Source: Cristatella mucedo (Eukaryota; Bryozoa; Phylactolaemata; Cristatellidae). From it: a stretch of 64,000 bases of DNA. The notes under the pieces were generated by a model that searched no databases, was not told the DNA's origin, and was given only the letters and a program-made list of their open reading frames with translations. Made by a program: the position numbers and the translations under genes. The stretch lies in assembly GCA_009760855.2 (NCBI GenBank), contig WPIO01000002.1, forward strand, positions 6,570,001 to 6,634,000, written 5' to 3'. Below are positions 62,895 through 64,000 of the stretch, piece by piece. Each line of letters opens with the position of its first letter. The stretch's first letter is position 1.

Positions 62895-63620
62895 TCAAGC
62901 ACCCTTTGTCAAGAGCTCGCTCTGTAGCTCCACGTCCACCTGAATGTCCGACAGCACCTCAAAGGTGCGTACCAGGTTACTACCGAAGGGCTACCAGCCT
63001 TGGAGAGCCGCTCCGGAGGCTGGTCGGGTAGCATGCCTTGGGCGCGTGGCTTCAATGTACTCGCTAGAAGGTATCTATCACCTTGTACTTTTTAGATGAG
63101 CCACCACAATGCGTCAAGAGCTGTGAGCCTTCGACGCTCACGGCCACGGTTACCTCCAGTCGGTGCTATTTCCATGTTTATTGAAGATGGTGATCACATT
63201 TAGAGATTGCTAGAGCACATTTCTTATTAGCCTTATTAGGCTTCGTATCTAGACTGGCCTACCGAAAGGCGTGCCGTTCGTTCGCAGCTTTAGGCTCTCC
63301 AGATGAGAGTACACAGCTATTGATAGACTGGCAATCTAAAGGGGCTTCCGGCTTGAGGCGTCAGGCTCGCCCAAAAGAGAGCAACACTTTTTAGAGGGAC
63401 GCGAGTCTTTCCGGGGGAGATGAGGTGAGGAACGGCTCTCCTTCGACAGGCAGCTTCAGGGTGTTGAATTCCTTCTGATAGGGCAACTTAAGCCTACCCG
63501 ACAGAGTGCTTTCACTATGCAGCTTCAAGCTTTCGAAATGGGCACTGTACAAGACTCTTTCTATGCGACATTTATACAGGTTTCCGTGCGGAGCTCCTTT
63601 GGGGTTGAGATTCAAACGCT
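62895..63620 (-). pseudogene. Unrecognised repeat-protein remnants
   Basis: Three minus-strand stretches resemble one another. The first, at 63615-63391, has GAPHGNLYKCRIERVLYSAH and ESLKLHSESTLSGRLKLPYQ. The second, near 63299-63250, reads ESLKLRTNGTPFGRPV. The third, at 62990-62895, reads PFGSNLVRTFEVLSDIQVDV followed by ELQSELLTKGA and a stop. The shared pattern G-x-P-x-G-x-NL, VL and E(S/L)-x-L suggests an internally repeated coding region, now broken or split by introns. No family was recognised. Confidence 0.3.
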
Positions 63621-64000
63621 CCCTGACGGGGATGCAATTTTTATATAGGCACGCTATGAACCTGAGCAGAGTTCATTCGCAGTGCTAAATTGGTTCCGAT
63701 TCTGGATGTGTAGCCATTAATTCAAAAGTCACAGAATGATCTCAAAACGGTACTGGTGAAATTCGTAGAGTAGGCTGAAGAAGCAAAACTGTAATGCACC
63801 AAAGCACGGCCATTGTGTGGCCATCGTATGCATTGCATTGGCCAATGCATCTCCGGAGACTACCCACGTGCCCAGCGGGAAAAGGCTTTTAGCGTTGTGC
63901 CCCTTCAGCGCTGCAGTGCTCCCGTATTTCTCATGTGGAGCCAAAGGCATGCAGCCGAGTCGAAATGCTAGCAATGGTTTGTCTTGCCTATGATCTTTTT

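Overview
The window is animal nuclear DNA, most likely from an invertebrate. It shows GT-AG introns, tRNA-derived SINEs, many decayed LINE copies of the L2/CR1 type, long CT microsatellites, two degenerate satellites, and parts of two animal cell-death genes. The species cannot be named from the sequence. Most open frames are short and accidental. Only two genes can be supported firmly, both on the minus strand.

Gene 1 (44024 down to 33034) is a complete AIFM1 orthologue, the mitochondrial apoptosis-inducing factor. I reconstructed 13 coding exons whose splice phases all agree, giving 718 residues. It has a mitochondrial presequence, a His/Gly-rich segment, a hydrophobic anchor, a long Pro-Ala-Glu-Ala repeat tether, the FAD- and NADH-binding folds and the AIF C-terminal domain. 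Gene 2 (61959 down to 59343) is the 3' part of an inhibitor-of-apoptosis (BIRC family) gene: three exons carry a UBA-like domain, a linker and a C-terminal RING finger that ends in Met-Ser. No BIR exon was found before the window ends. The AIF introns hold a LINE fragment, SINEs and a 37-bp duplication. The last IAP intron holds a CT array.

The rest is repeats. LINE-A is L2/CR1-like, with a 3' hairpin and a TTA-rich tail; copies lie near 11.3, 14.9, 20.8, 21.7, 25.8, 27.4, 31.6, 37.3, 44.9-46.3, 47.3, 50.1, 54.1, 56.5, 58.4 and 59 kb. LINE-B is a second, related family, with copies at 0, 7.3, 13-14.8, 28.7, 30.5-31.5, 48.4 and 57 kb. SINE-alpha (7 copies) and SINE-beta (6 copies) have tRNA-like heads. 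The tail of SINE-beta matches the LINE-A 3' hairpin, so LINE-A is its likely partner.

The main points to follow up are: a tRNA-Glu fragment joined to a LINE-A 3' end and flanked by a candidate target-site duplication (21.66-22.14 kb); the SINE-beta/LINE-A tail match; the coding minisatellite in the AIF tether; the close linkage of AIF and an IAP; a satellite of about 175-190 bp (51.3-53.5 kb); and an AT-rich satellite that reverses orientation (23.7-25.8 kb). Stretches not listed (for example 8.0-10.6, 18.1-20.5, 29.1-30.4 and 31.8-33.0 kb) showed no gene or RNA that I could support.
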